Under the pieces are notes generated by a model, which worked only from the letters and a program-made list of their open reading frames with translations, did not search any database and had not been told where the DNA came from. Below are positions 36,191 to 45,529 of a DNA stretch of 64,000 nucleotides, in pieces. Source of the stretch: Mesorhizobium sp. B2-1-1 (GTDB lineage: Bacteria; Pseudomonadota; Alphaproteobacteria; Rhizobiales; Rhizobiaceae); assembly GCF_006442975.2 (NCBI RefSeq), contig NZ_CP083954.1, forward strand, positions 3,417,501 through 3,481,500, given 5' to 3'. The stretch's first letter is position 1, and each line of letters starts with the position of its first letter. The position numbers were made by a program, and so were the translations under genes.

Positions 36191-36339
36191 CGGAGTCTCC
36201 TCAACTTCAGGTGTTTTGAGGTCTCCGTATAAACCGTGGCTGCTGACACGGTTCTGTCAGCAGCCAGTCATCCGGGGGTAGCCAGTTATGGGCCAGCCGG
36301 TAGTGGGCGATCGTGAATCCGGTTTGCGCCGGTGGCGGC

Positions 36340-37515
36340 TTACAAGATCTTGCGGACCAACCTGACGCTGGCAAGAACCATGTAGGCGGCGAAGAACAGG
36401 CCGAGCGACCAGCCGAAGCCAGAGGGACCGAACGCATCCATGCCGATGCCTATCGCCTGCGGGCCGAGCACCATGCCGACGCCGTAGCACAGCACGAAGG
36501 CGGCATTGGCGGAAGCCAGTTCATGGCCGGAAAGCTGCGAGCCGAGATGGGCGAGGCCGATCGTGTACATGGCCGCGACCACGCCGCCCCAGACGAACAG
36601 AAGGCCCGCCATCAGGTGCCAGTTGCCGGCCAGATGCGGCATGAAGATCGTACCGGCGAGTCCGACAGTGGCGCAGGCCAGAAGCAGATAGCGGCGGTCC
36701 GAGACGCGATCGCTGATCATGCCGATCGGGATCTGCAAGAGCACGTTGCCGAGGCCGATCATGGTGAGCAGCAAGGCGGCGTCGGCTTCGGAATAGCCGA
36801 TGCGGTTGCCATAGACCGGAAACAGGGCGAAACCGCCCGTTTCGACGGCTCCAAACACCAGTACGGCGGCGGTGGCGGTCGGCACCAGCCAGATATAACG
36901 CAGGAAATTGCTGGTCTCGCCGTCAGATACGATCGTCGGGCTCTCGTTACGCGCCGCCAGCACCGGGATCGCGGCCAGCGCCACCAATGCGATGATGACT
37001 CCGAAAGGCCTGAAGCCGGAACTGCCGAGATGGGCGAACAGCCACGGCCCCGCGGCAAAGCCGAGCGACAGCACGGTGGCGTAGATGCCGAGCACAAGAC
37101 CTCGCCGATGCGGCGGCGCCGAGGTGCTGATCCAGAATTCCGACAGGATGAACAGCACCGTCAGCGCGATGTGCAGCACGACGCGCAGCGGAAACCACAT
37201 CCAGAAATCGGGTGCGAAGTGGAAGCCGACGAAGGCCAGCGCACCGGCGGCAATCATGGCGATCATCGTCCAGGCAACGCCGAAGCGCATGGCGAGCGGC
37301 GTGGCCAGAGGGGCGCCGGCGATCGAGGCCAGGCCGGCGACGGCTGTGTTGAGGCCGATCATCGAGGCCGAATGCCCACGCGTTTCCAGGATGACGCTGA
37401 GCAGGGGCATGCCCAGGCCGATGGCAATGCCGACGACGCTGATCGACGAGATCGCCGCCACCATCGGCAGCCAGTGTACGCGCTCGTCGCCCTTTGGTTG
37501 GGTATCGACCGTCAT
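36340..37515 (-). CDS. Major facilitator superfamily transporter
   Basis: A 391-residue integral membrane protein with about twelve hydrophobic helices. The loop between helices 2 and 3 reads LATPLAMRFGVAWT, and the corresponding loop in the second half is GMISDRVSDRRYLLL (MFS GxxxDRxxRR type). It resembles YcaD-like multidrug/sugar MFS proteins; the substrate is unknown. It lies 23 bp after the NUDIX gene on the same strand, as the last member of topA-rnr-DUF983-NUDIX-MFS. Confidence 0.87.
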   Translation of the reverse strand: MTVDTQPKGDERVHWLPMVAAISSISVVGIAIGLGMPLLSVILETRGHSASMIGLNTAVAGLASIAGAPLATPLAMRFGVAWTMIAMIAAGALAFVGFHFAPDFWMWFPLRVVLHIALTVLFILSEFWISTSAPPHRRGLVLGIYATVLSLGFAAGPWLFAHLGSSGFRPFGVIIALVALAAIPVLAARNESPTIVSDGETSNFLRYIWLVPTATAAVLVFGAVETGGFALFPVYGNRIGYSEADAALLLTMIGLGNVLLQIPIGMISDRVSDRRYLLLACATVGLAGTIFMPHLAGNWHLMAGLLFVWGGVVAAMYTIGLAHLGSQLSGHELASANAAFVLCYGVGMVLGPQAIGIGMDAFGPSGFGWSLGLFFAAYMVLASVRLVRKIL

Positions 37516-37538
37516 GTTATGTCTGAATACTCGATGTT

Positions 37539-38279
37539 CTACAGAATTTCGCGGGTGAAGCGGTTGCGGACAAGCCGGTAGAAGGGCACGGGACCGCCCG
37601 GATGCAACAGCGGATCATGGGCGAGGCGGCTTTCCAGCTCGTCCAGGATCATCCGGGTGATGTCAGGAATGTCGGCTTCCCTGGCCTTGGCAAGCGGCAG
37701 CCAGACCAGTTCCTCGAGTTCGTTGGTCGGACCGCCGCCCGGCAGTTCGACGGCGACGTCGCCTCGCCACGCGCAGAAGAAGCGGGTGTCGAAGCGGCGC
37801 ACCCGGTTGGGCGGCGTGATGGCGCGCGCAATGAAGCGCAGCATGTCCAGGGCAGGTTGCACCCCATGTTCGGCAAAGCCTTGCCAATCAGACCTTGTCG
37901 TGGCGAAGGCGCCTTTGCGACCAATCAGCAGCCCGGCTTCCTCATAGGTCTCGCGGATGGCCGACAAGGCGATGGCGCGGGCACGCGCCTCGCTCGTGCG
38001 GCCGGGACCGGCGATGAGCTTTGCTTCCTGCTCGGGATGCAGCGCGGTGGCGGTGGGGATGCGGCTGTCCGCCGGGTCGGTACGGCCGCCGGGAAAAACG
38101 AACTTGCCTGGCATGAAGGCGTGACCGGCATGACGGCGACCCATCAGGACCCGCAAGTCGTTGGCCTTGCCGTCGAGCAGGATCAGGGTCGCGGCATCAC
38201 GTGGACGAATCGCCCGGCCGCCATGCGTGGCCAGACCCTTGTCGATCCTGTCGACGTCCGCCTTGGTCATTCCTTCCAT
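37539..38279 (-). CDS. NUDIX hydrolase
   Basis: A 246-residue cytoplasmic protein. The NUDIX helix is recognisable as SAIRETYEEAGLLIG (RExxEExG core), with GKFVFPGG ahead of it. The spacing between the FPGG and RE blocks is longer than the classic 23-residue box, as in the RppH-distant CoA/NADH-type subgroup found in rhizobia. Substrate not predictable. MEGMTKADVDR allows starts at 38279 or 38270; GGAAGGA directly precedes the second. Confidence 0.85.
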   Translation of the reverse strand: MEGMTKADVDRIDKGLATHGGRAIRPRDAATLILLDGKANDLRVLMGRRHAGHAFMPGKFVFPGGRTDPADSRIPTATALHPEQEAKLIAGPGRTSEARARAIALSAIRETYEEAGLLIGRKGAFATTRSDWQGFAEHGVQPALDMLRFIARAITPPNRVRRFDTRFFCAWRGDVAVELPGGGPTNELEELVWLPLAKAREADIPDITRMILDELESRLAHDPLLHPGGPVPFYRLVRNRFTREIL

Positions 38280-38352
38280 GCGCAGGACCTAGCGGAAACG
38301 TCTTGCATGCGAAAGTAGCCTTGACGGTTGGCATGTTGCGCCAGCCAGCACC

Positions 38353-38802
38353 TCAGGCACCGGGATGGGGTTCGGCCACGTCGTGTTCGCCAGCAAAACC
38401 GTGCATATAGAATGCCCATTGCAATCCGATGACGGCACCTTTTACCGGCTGCAGCAGTGCAACCGACAGCAGGATCGTCAAGGGTACCCAGATGGCGATG
38501 TGCTGCCAGGTGGAAAGGGTCGACGTCGCCTCCACGCCCATGAAGGCGCCGAGCACGATGTGGCCGACGATGACGATGACCAGATAAGCGGGCAGATCGT
38601 CCGCGCGGTGATGGTGTATCTCCTCGCCGCAGACGCTGCATGTCTCGACGGTCTTGGTGAAGCCGCGAAACAGCTTGCCTTCGCCGCAATGCGGGCAGCG
38701 GCCGAGCATGCCGCGCTTCATCGCCGTCCACAGCGGACGCGCGACCCGGCCCGAGTGATGTTCACCGCCGAAAACCTGTTCTTCCGTGCCTCTTGCCATC
38801 AT
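38353..38802 (-). CDS. DUF983 family zinc-ribbon membrane protein
   Basis: A 149-residue protein with a rubredoxin-like zinc ribbon (CPHCGEGKLFRGFTKTVETCSVCGE, two CxxC pairs) followed by two hydrophobic helices (AYLVIVIVGHIVLGAFMGV and IWVPLTILLSVALLQPVKGAVIGLQW). This is the DUF983 layout. The function is unknown. Two adjacent ATGs are possible (38802 or 38799); the first overlaps the RNase R stop as ATGA, indicating translational coupling. Confidence 0.87.
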   Translation of the reverse strand: MMARGTEEQVFGGEHHSGRVARPLWTAMKRGMLGRCPHCGEGKLFRGFTKTVETCSVCGEEIHHHRADDLPAYLVIVIVGHIVLGAFMGVEATSTLSTWQHIAIWVPLTILLSVALLQPVKGAVIGLQWAFYMHGFAGEHDVAEPHPGA

Positions 38803-41117
38803 CGTCTCCTGCCACGCGAGCCTGGGCGCGATTGTGACGCACGGGCGCGGCCCTTTGCCTTGTGAAACGACCTGACGGAGCCAGGCAGGGGCTTCGGGTC
38901 GGTCAACATCTCAAAGCGCATCGCGCCGGCCATCGGCGCCACTTCGACGAGACGGACCTCGACACGGTCCGCCAGCTGATAACCCTTGCCCGAGCGTTCT
39001 CCGTAGAGCGAGCGGGCCGTTTCGTCATATATATAGTAATCGCCGCCCAGAGTTGACACGGGGATGAAACCATCCGCGCCATACTGCGGCAATTGGACAA
39101 ATAGTCCCGATTTGGTGACGCCGGAAATGCGGGCGTCGAAACGGTCGTCGATGCGCTCGGCGAGATAAGCGGCGATCAGCCGGTCGACCGTGTCGCGTTC
39201 GGCCGCCATTGCACGGCGTTCTGTACCTGAAATCAGCACCGAAACATCCTCGAGCCGCGCTTCCTCCTCCTGCGTCAGGCCCCCTGGGCCTAGGCCGAGT
39301 GCGGCGATAAGCCCGCGGTGCACGATGAGGTCGGCGTAACGGCGGATCGGCGAGGTGAAATGCGCATAACGGTTCAGGTTGAGGCCGAAATGGCCGATGT
39401 TCTTGGGCGAATATTCGGCCTGGCTCTGCGAGCGCAGCACCACCTCGTTGACCAGGCCTTCATTGTCGGCGCCGCGCACGCGCTCGAGAATGCCGTTGAA
39501 CTGGGCGGGCCGCATCTGCGCACCGCGCGCCAGCGACAGGCCCAGGGTTTGCAGAAATTCGCGCAGCGATTCCTGCTTGGCCAGCGAGGGCGCGTCGTGG
39601 GTGCGGTACACCAGCGCCTGCTTCTTCGCCTCGAGTGTCTCGGCGGCGGCGACATTGGCCTGGATCATGAATTCTTCGATGAGTTTATGGGCATCGAGCC
39701 GTTCCGGCACGACGACGCGATCGACAGTGCCGTCGGGCTTCAGCAGGATCTTGCGCTCGGGCAGATCGAGTTCGAGCGGCTGGCGGCCATCGCGTCCGCG
39801 CTTGAGGACCGCATAGGCATCCCATAGCGGCTTCAGCACTGCGTCGAGGATCGGCCCGGTCTTGTCGTCCGGCACGCCGTCGATCGCCGCCTGCGCCTGC
39901 GGGTAGGCGAGCTTGGCCGCCGATTTCATCATGATGCGGTGGAAGGAATGCCTGACCTTGCGCCCGTCCGCCGAGAAGGTCATGCGCACTGCCAGTGCCG
40001 GGCGATCCTGGCCTTCGCGCAGCGAGCAGAGATCGTTGGAGATGCGCTGGGGCAGCATCGGCACGACGCGGTCGGGGAAATAGACCGAGTTGCCGCGCTT
40101 CAGCGCTTCGCGGTCGAGTGCCGTGCCGTAGCGGACGTAAGCAGCCACGTCGGCGATGGCGACCGTGATGACCACGCCGCCGGGGTTCTTCTCATCGAGA
40201 TCGGGCGTAGCGAACACCGCGTCGTCGTGGTCCTTGGCGTCGGCCGGGTCGATGGTGACCAGCGGCAGTTCGCGCCAGTCCTCGCGGTTGGCCATCGTCG
40301 CAGGCTTGACGGCTTCGGCTTCGGCGATGACGTCGGCCGGGAAGACATGCGGAATGTCATGTGCGTGGATGGCGATCATCGAGACCGCCTTTTCGCTGGT
40401 CAGCGAGCCCAGCACGTTGAGCACTTTTGCTCTCGGCAAGCCATAGCGCGAGGCCCGGGCGGGCTCGACCTCGACGAGATCGCCGTTCTTGGCTCCGTTC
40501 TGGAATTCCTTGTCGACGATCAGTTCGGATTGCCGGCGCTCCACCGGCTCGATGCGGAAGCTGCCGTCCTGAAGCACCCGAAAGACGCCGAGAACGGCAT
40601 CCGTGCGCTTCTCGAATATCTTCATCACCCGCCCTGTGTAGGCCGGGCCGCCCAAGGCGACATTCGTGTCGTCGGCGGGAAAGGTCTTGGCCAGCACGCG
40701 ATCGCCAATGCCAGGCGCCGGTCCGCCGCCACTGCGCGACAGGCGGATGGAAACGATGGGGGGCGGTCCATTGGCGGTGTGTTCGGTGGGACGCGCCAGC
40801 AGCACGCCGTCGGCGTCGCGGTCGAAAATATCGAGCACCGTGACATGGGGCAGGGCGCCAACGCGGGCCAGGCGCTTACGCTCCTTGGTCAGGACGCCTT
40901 CGTCCTGCAGGTCGCGCAGGAGATCCTTCAGCCAAATGCGGTCCGGGCCGCGCAGCGCGAACGCCTTGGCGATGTCGCGTTTTCCAGCGCGATCCGGATT
41001 TTCGGCGATGTAGCGCAGGATTTCGTCACGCGAGGGCCTGTAATCGCCCTTGACCTTGGCCGTTGTGTCGGCGGTGCGCGGGTCGCCGTGGGTTGTTGCG
41101 GAGATCCTGCGCGCCAC
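38799..41117 (-). CDS. rnr: Ribonuclease R
   Basis: A 772-residue 3'-5' exoribonuclease. Order of domains: N-terminal helix-turn-helix and cold-shock domains, the RNB catalytic domain with TIDPADAKDHDDAVFA (metal-binding aspartates) and PRRISNDLCSLREGQDR, then an S1 domain near RISGVTKSGLFVQLPQYGADGFIPVS. The basic C-terminal tail ends SQSRPGSRGRRR. Length is in the normal RNase R range. It degrades structured RNA and takes part in rRNA and tmRNA quality control. It lies 6 bp after topA and overlaps the DUF983 gene. Confidence 0.96.
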   Translation of the reverse strand: MARRISATTHGDPRTADTTAKVKGDYRPSRDEILRYIAENPDRAGKRDIAKAFALRGPDRIWLKDLLRDLQDEGVLTKERKRLARVGALPHVTVLDIFDRDADGVLLARPTEHTANGPPPIVSIRLSRSGGGPAPGIGDRVLAKTFPADDTNVALGGPAYTGRVMKIFEKRTDAVLGVFRVLQDGSFRIEPVERRQSELIVDKEFQNGAKNGDLVEVEPARASRYGLPRAKVLNVLGSLTSEKAVSMIAIHAHDIPHVFPADVIAEAEAVKPATMANREDWRELPLVTIDPADAKDHDDAVFATPDLDEKNPGGVVITVAIADVAAYVRYGTALDREALKRGNSVYFPDRVVPMLPQRISNDLCSLREGQDRPALAVRMTFSADGRKVRHSFHRIMMKSAAKLAYPQAQAAIDGVPDDKTGPILDAVLKPLWDAYAVLKRGRDGRQPLELDLPERKILLKPDGTVDRVVVPERLDAHKLIEEFMIQANVAAAETLEAKKQALVYRTHDAPSLAKQESLREFLQTLGLSLARGAQMRPAQFNGILERVRGADNEGLVNEVVLRSQSQAEYSPKNIGHFGLNLNRYAHFTSPIRRYADLIVHRGLIAALGLGPGGLTQEEEARLEDVSVLISGTERRAMAAERDTVDRLIAAYLAERIDDRFDARISGVTKSGLFVQLPQYGADGFIPVSTLGGDYYIYDETARSLYGERSGKGYQLADRVEVRLVEVAPMAGAMRFEMLTDPKPLPGSVRSFHKAKGRARASQSRPGSRGRRR

Positions 41118-41123
41118 GCCGTT

Positions 41124-43745
41124 CTATCCCTTTTTCCTGGCGGTGGACTTCTTGGCCGCCGTCTTCTTGGTAGCGGGCGCCTTGGCCGCCGCCGCTTTGC
41201 GGAAAGGCTTCTTGCCGCCGCCGCCCTTGGCTTCCTTCTCGGCGATCAGCGCCAGCGCATCCTCCATCGTCACCGATTGCGGATCCTTGCCCTTGGGCAG
41301 CGTGGCATTGACCTTGCCGAAATTGACATAAGGCCCGTATTTGCCGTCGCGCACGACGATCTTGCCGCCGCCGTCGGGATGATCGCCAAGCTCCTTGAGG
41401 GCTGCCGCAGTGCCGCCATTACGGCCGCCCTTGCCCTTCAACTGCTTCTCGGCGATCACCGAAACGGCGCGGTTGAGGCCGATCGAGAACACATCCTCGA
41501 TGCTGTCGAGATTGGCGTAGGTGCCGTCATGCAGCACGAAAGGCCCGTAGCGGCCAAGCCCGGCCGAGATCATCTTGCCGGTTTCCGGATGCTTGCCGAC
41601 ATCGCGCGGCAGGGAAAGCAGGGCAAGCGCCTTCTCATGGTCGATCGAATCGGGCGTCCAGCCCTTGGGCAAGCTGGAACGCTTGGCTTCCTTGCCGTCG
41701 CCACGCTGGATGTAGGGGCCAAAGCGGCCGCTGCGCAGCGTGATCTCCTCAGCCGTGTAGGGATCCTTGCCGAGCACCTTGGTGCCGTCCTCGCCGCCGC
41801 CATTCTCGCCATTGGGATTGGCCGCGTCGCCGAGCTGGCGGGTGAAGGAGCATTCGGGATAGTTCGAGCAGCCGACGAAGGCGCCGAACTTGCCGAGCTT
41901 GAGCGACAAATTGCCGGTGCCGCATTTGGGGCAGATGCGCGGATTGGAGCCGTCCTCCCGGGCAGGGAAAACCAGCGGCGCCAGTTCCTCGTTCAGCGCA
42001 TCGAGCACATCGGTGACGCGTAGTTCCTTGATGTCGGCCACGGCGCCGGAAAAATCCTTCCAGAAATCGCGCAGGACGTCCTTCCAGGCGAGCTTGCCGT
42101 CGGAGATCTCGTCGAGCTTTTCCTCAAGCGATGCGGTAAAGTCATATTCGACATAACGCTCGAAGAAGCTTTCCAGGAAGGCCGACAGCAGCCGGCCCTT
42201 TGCCTGCGGCACAAGCCGGCGCTTGTCGATGGTGACGTAGTCGCGGTCCTCGAGCGTCTTCAGGATCGCCGTGTAGGTCGACGGCCGGCCGATGCCGAGC
42301 TCCTCCAGCTTCTTGATCAGCGAAGCTTCGGAATAACGCGGCGGCGGTTCGGTCGTGTGCTGGGTGGCGTTGATCGCCTGGCGGGCAAGCTGCTCGCCGG
42401 CGCGGATTTCGGGCAGGCGGCGGTTTTCCTCGTCCTCGGAATCATCGTCCTTCTGGTCGGTATAGGCGGCGATGAAACCGTCGAAGCGCACGACTGAACC
42501 GACGGCGCGCAACTCGGCCGTGCGCGCGCCGTTGACCGCCTCGATCTCGACCGTGGTGCGTTCGATCTCCGCCGGCTGCATCTGGCTGGCGATGGCGCGC
42601 TTCCAGATCAATTCATAGAGCCGCATCTGGTCGGCATCGAGATATTGCCTAACCGATGCCGGCGTGCGCATGAAGTCGGTCGGGCGGATCGCTTCGTGCG
42701 CTTCCTGGGCGTTCTTGGCCTTGGTCGTGTACAGGCGCGGCTTTTCCGGCAGGTATTTGGGGCCGAATTCCTTGGCGATGGCATCGCGTGCCGCGTCGAT
42801 CGCCTCGGGCGCCATCTGCACGCCGTCGGTTCGCATATAGGTGATCAGGCCGGTGGTCTCGCCGCCGATCTCCATTCCCTCATAGAGGCGCTGCGCCACC
42901 TGCATCGTGCGGTTGGCCGAAAAGCCGAGGCCCGACGAGGCGGCCTGCTGCAATGTCGAGGTGGTGAAGGGCGGGCCTGGATTGCGCTTGGTGGGTTTTG
43001 CCTCGACGGACAGCGCCTTGAAGGCCGCGCCCTCGAGCATGGCCTTGATGTCGTCGGCCTGCGCCTTGTTGGCGATGTCGAGCTTCTGCAACTTCTTGCG
43101 CTCGAAAGCGGTCAGGCGCGCCTCGAAGTTCTCGTTGCGCGGCGTGCCGAGGATGGCAGCGATCTGCCAGTATTCCTCGCGGATGAAGCGTTCGATCTCG
43201 GATTCGCGGTCGCAGACCAGCCGCAAGGCGACCGACTGCACGCGGCCGGCGGAACGGGCTCCGGGGAGCTTGCGCCACAGTACCGGCGAAAGAGTGAAGC
43301 CGACGAGATAGTCGAGCGCCCGGCGGGCGAGATAGGCGTCGACCAGCGGCGCATCGATCTGGCGCGGATTGGCCATCGCCTCGAGCACCGAGCTCTTGGT
43401 GATGGCGTTGAAGACGACGCGGCTGACCGGCTTGTCCTTCAGCGCGCGCTTCTGCCGCAAGACTTCCAGAACGTGCCAGGAAATGGCCTCGCCCTCGCGG
43501 TCCGGGTCGGTGGCGAGGATCAGGCCGTCGGCGTCCTTGACCGCCTTGGCGATGTCGGCGAGGCGCTTGCCGGATGCCGTGTCGACCGCCCAAGACATGG
43601 CGAAATCCTCGTCCGGTCGCACCGAGCCGTCCTTGGCCGGCAAATCACGGACATGGCCGAACGAGGCCAGAACCTTGTAGTTCTTGCCGAGGTATTTGTT
43701 GATTGTCTTCGCCTTGGCCGGCGATTCGACGACGACGACGTCCAT
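41124..43745 (-). CDS. topA: DNA topoisomerase I (type IA)
   Basis: An 873-residue enzyme. The Toprim domain starts VVVESPAKAKTINKYLG and includes LATDPDREGEAISWH. The active-site tyrosine is in GLITYMRTDGVQM. At least one C-terminal zinc finger is seen (CPKCGTGNLSLKLGKFGAFVGCSNYPEC), followed by several topoisomerase C-terminal repeats (KYGPYV, RYGPFV types) and a Lys/Ala-rich tail. It relaxes negative supercoils. First gene of the likely topA-rnr-DUF983-NUDIX-MFS unit; a 19-bp palindrome lies 139 bp upstream. Confidence 0.96.
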   Translation of the reverse strand: MDVVVVESPAKAKTINKYLGKNYKVLASFGHVRDLPAKDGSVRPDEDFAMSWAVDTASGKRLADIAKAVKDADGLILATDPDREGEAISWHVLEVLRQKRALKDKPVSRVVFNAITKSSVLEAMANPRQIDAPLVDAYLARRALDYLVGFTLSPVLWRKLPGARSAGRVQSVALRLVCDRESEIERFIREEYWQIAAILGTPRNENFEARLTAFERKKLQKLDIANKAQADDIKAMLEGAAFKALSVEAKPTKRNPGPPFTTSTLQQAASSGLGFSANRTMQVAQRLYEGMEIGGETTGLITYMRTDGVQMAPEAIDAARDAIAKEFGPKYLPEKPRLYTTKAKNAQEAHEAIRPTDFMRTPASVRQYLDADQMRLYELIWKRAIASQMQPAEIERTTVEIEAVNGARTAELRAVGSVVRFDGFIAAYTDQKDDDSEDEENRRLPEIRAGEQLARQAINATQHTTEPPPRYSEASLIKKLEELGIGRPSTYTAILKTLEDRDYVTIDKRRLVPQAKGRLLSAFLESFFERYVEYDFTASLEEKLDEISDGKLAWKDVLRDFWKDFSGAVADIKELRVTDVLDALNEELAPLVFPAREDGSNPRICPKCGTGNLSLKLGKFGAFVGCSNYPECSFTRQLGDAANPNGENGGGEDGTKVLGKDPYTAEEITLRSGRFGPYIQRGDGKEAKRSSLPKGWTPDSIDHEKALALLSLPRDVGKHPETGKMISAGLGRYGPFVLHDGTYANLDSIEDVFSIGLNRAVSVIAEKQLKGKGGRNGGTAAALKELGDHPDGGGKIVVRDGKYGPYVNFGKVNATLPKGKDPQSVTMEDALALIAEKEAKGGGGKKPFRKAAAAKAPATKKTAAKKSTARKKG

Positions 43746-44091
43746 GAGGGCTCATATCAGCTGTGATGCGGCAGAAGAATTCCGCTGCGCGCGACGAAAT
43801 CTCGGTTCTGTTCGTCGCTCACATGGCCGCGCTTTTGCATCCGGTCAAGGGGAAGCGGCCAAATTGCAAGAGTGCCGGCAGCAATACACTCTAAGAGTGT
43901 ATGGAGAAGATCACATTGTTGAGGGCTAACTAAAACAAATGGCTGGAGCGGTGAGGAGCGGCTCAAATTGGCGCCGATGAGGTCGCCGGCGACCCTGTGG
44001 ACCGAGTCAAATGCCGCGCCAGCGCGTCTGATGCGGACTGCCAGGCGTTGAAGGCACGCCCGGCAGCAACGTCGAAGTTAAGGTGGCAGCC
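43746..44091. other. 346-bp intergenic region upstream of topA
   Basis: It separates topA from the small secreted protein gene, both on the minus strand. A 69-codon open frame (43757-43966, minus) has no family likeness. The notable element is the perfect palindrome listed separately at 43884-43902. In many rhizobia dprA precedes topA; it is not present here. Confidence 0.5.
43884..43902. promoter_or_regulatory. Perfect palindrome ATACACTC-TAA-GAGTGTAT, possible operator
   Basis: Two perfect 8-base arms around TAA, the size and symmetry of a site for a dimeric regulator. It lies in the topA upstream region. The T tract needed for a terminator is absent. No regulator can be assigned. Confidence 0.4.
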
Positions 44092-44469
44092 TTAGTCGGC
44101 CTTGACGATATGCCAGACGCCGCCGACGCCATCACCCGACACATCGCCGGCCTTCTTGTCCTTGATGAATGTGTAGACGGGCTTGCCGTCATAGGCCCAC
44201 ATCTTGGTGCCGTCGGTACGGTCGACGACGGTCCATTCATCGTCCGCTTTGGCGCCGGCCTCGGCCTTCAGCGGCGGCCAGTTTGTGGCGCATTTGTCAT
44301 AGCAGTTGGTCTTGCCCTTCTCGTCCTTGTCATAGGTATAGAGCGTCATGCCGTTGGCATCGGTGTAGATCTTGGTGCCGCCGACCTCGGCCTCCTTCCA
44401 GGCCTCTGCTGCGAAAGACGCGGCGGTGCTGAGCAAAAGCGCGGCCAACCCTAGTGTCACGGTTTTCAT
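44092..44469 (-). CDS. Secreted COG4315-type repeat protein
   Basis: A 125-residue protein with a signal peptide (MKTVTLGLAALLLSTAASFAAE). The mature part holds two copies of the short repeat found in COG4315 'predicted lipoproteins': GTKIYTDANGMTLYTYDKDEKGKTNCYDKCATNWPPL and GTKMWAYDGKPVYTFIKDKKAGDVSGDG. The two cysteines (NCYDKC) are conserved in the family. No lipobox cysteine is seen, so it is probably soluble in the periplasm. Function unknown. GGGAG lies 6 bases before the ATG. Confidence 0.85.
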   Translation of the reverse strand: MKTVTLGLAALLLSTAASFAAEAWKEAEVGGTKIYTDANGMTLYTYDKDEKGKTNCYDKCATNWPPLKAEAGAKADDEWTVVDRTDGTKMWAYDGKPVYTFIKDKKAGDVSGDGVGGVWHIVKAD

Positions 44470-44625
44470 CGAAATCTCCCTGCTGATCCGAGGATGCGCG
44501 GCAATCGCGGCCTCGCTCGATCAACGCGCAGGTACCGACGTTTATTCCCGGGCATGCCAACACAATGGTGATTGGCAGAGGGGCCCGGGCGTCGCTATAT
44601 CGGCCCGTAAAGTCGGAGTTCTGGA

Positions 44626-45372
44626 ATGGCACTCGATATAGGCTATGTCAGCGCGGTCGGGGCAGGGGCGATCTCGTTCCTGTCGCCTTGCGTGCTGCCG
44701 CTGGTGCCGCCCTATCTCTGCTACATGGCCGGCGTGTCGGTCGACGATTTTCGCGGCAATGCCGGGGCAGCCGCGAAAGCCGGCGCCCGCACCGCGCTGC
44801 TTTATTCCTCGATTGCCTTCGTGCTCGGCTTCTCGACCGTGTTCGTCGCGCTGGGCGCCGGCGCCTCGAGCATCGGCCGCCTCCTGCGCGTCTGGCAGGA
44901 GCCGCTGGCAATGGGCGCCGGCGTGCTGATCATCCTGATGGGGCTGAATTTCCTCGGCATCCTGCGCATTCCGCTTTTGTCGCGCGAGGCGCGCTTCCAG
45001 TCGCAGGGCAAACCGGCAAGCGCGGTTGCGGCCTATGTCATGGGACTGGCCTTCGCCTTCGGCTGGACGCCGTGCATCGGCCCGGTGCTGGGGCCGATCC
45101 TGACGCTGGCCGGCGGCCGCGAGACAGTGGGCGAAGGCGCATTGCTGCTCGCCGCCTATTCGCTCGGCCTCGGCATCCCATTCCTGATCGCGGCACTGTT
45201 TTCCGGCGCCTTCATGCGTTTCCTCGGCAAATTCCGCGTCCATCTCGGCCGCGTCGAGAAGGCGATCGGCGCATTGCTGGTCGTCGCCGGCGTGTTTTTC
45301 CTCACCGGCGGGGTGCAGGCCGTGTCGTATTGGCTGCTGGAGAATTTTCCGCTGCTGGGCCGGCTGGGATAA
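44626..45372 (+). CDS. ccdA: Cytochrome c biogenesis protein CcdA
   Basis: A 248-residue membrane protein with six hydrophobic helices. The redox cysteines lie in SFLSPCVLPLVPPYLCYMAG and GWTPCIGPVLGPIL, the two Cys-Pro positions of the CcdA/DsbD transmembrane domain. It passes reducing power from cytoplasmic thioredoxin to the periplasm, for cytochrome c maturation and other thiol partners. Divergent from the COG4315 gene; it appears to be a single-gene unit. Confidence 0.92.
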   Translation: MALDIGYVSAVGAGAISFLSPCVLPLVPPYLCYMAGVSVDDFRGNAGAAAKAGARTALLYSSIAFVLGFSTVFVALGAGASSIGRLLRVWQEPLAMGAGVLIILMGLNFLGILRIPLLSREARFQSQGKPASAVAAYVMGLAFAFGWTPCIGPVLGPILTLAGGRETVGEGALLLAAYSLGLGIPFLIAALFSGAFMRFLGKFRVHLGRVEKAIGALLVVAGVFFLTGGVQAVSYWLLENFPLLGRLG

Positions 45373-45392
45373 GGCTGTCGGTATCGGGTGCG

Positions 45393-45450
45393 CACAAGAT
45401 TGAACCTGTGACCCGCTGATTAAGAGTCGGCTGCTCACCATCTCACCGGA
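45393..45450 (-). other. tRNA-Lys(CUU)-like fragment (degenerate)
   Basis: On the minus strand the sequence reads GAGCAG, then an anticodon-arm-like GCCGA-CTCTTAA-TCAGC (CTT anticodon, one stem mismatch), then GGGTC and a T-arm-like CACAGGTTCAATCTTGTG. The 5' acceptor and the first half of the D-arm do not match a tRNA and cannot pair with the 3' side, so this is not a working tRNA. It may be a tRNA remnant or an old integration (att) scar. Confidence 0.5.
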
Positions 45451-45529
45451 ATTTAACCGCATTGGTGCAGCATGGCGCCCACTGCTAGCATGATTTGATT
45501 CCCAACGCTTTTCCTATGGTTGTCCTTCC

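Noticed and set aside
43757..43966. 69-codon minus-strand frame upstream of topA
   Set aside because: No family likeness, and it contains the palindrome at 43884-43902; not DprA.
45393..45450. Functional tRNA-Lys gene
   Set aside because: The 5' acceptor strand and 5' half of the D-arm are missing and the anticodon and T stems carry mismatches, so it is listed only as a fragment.
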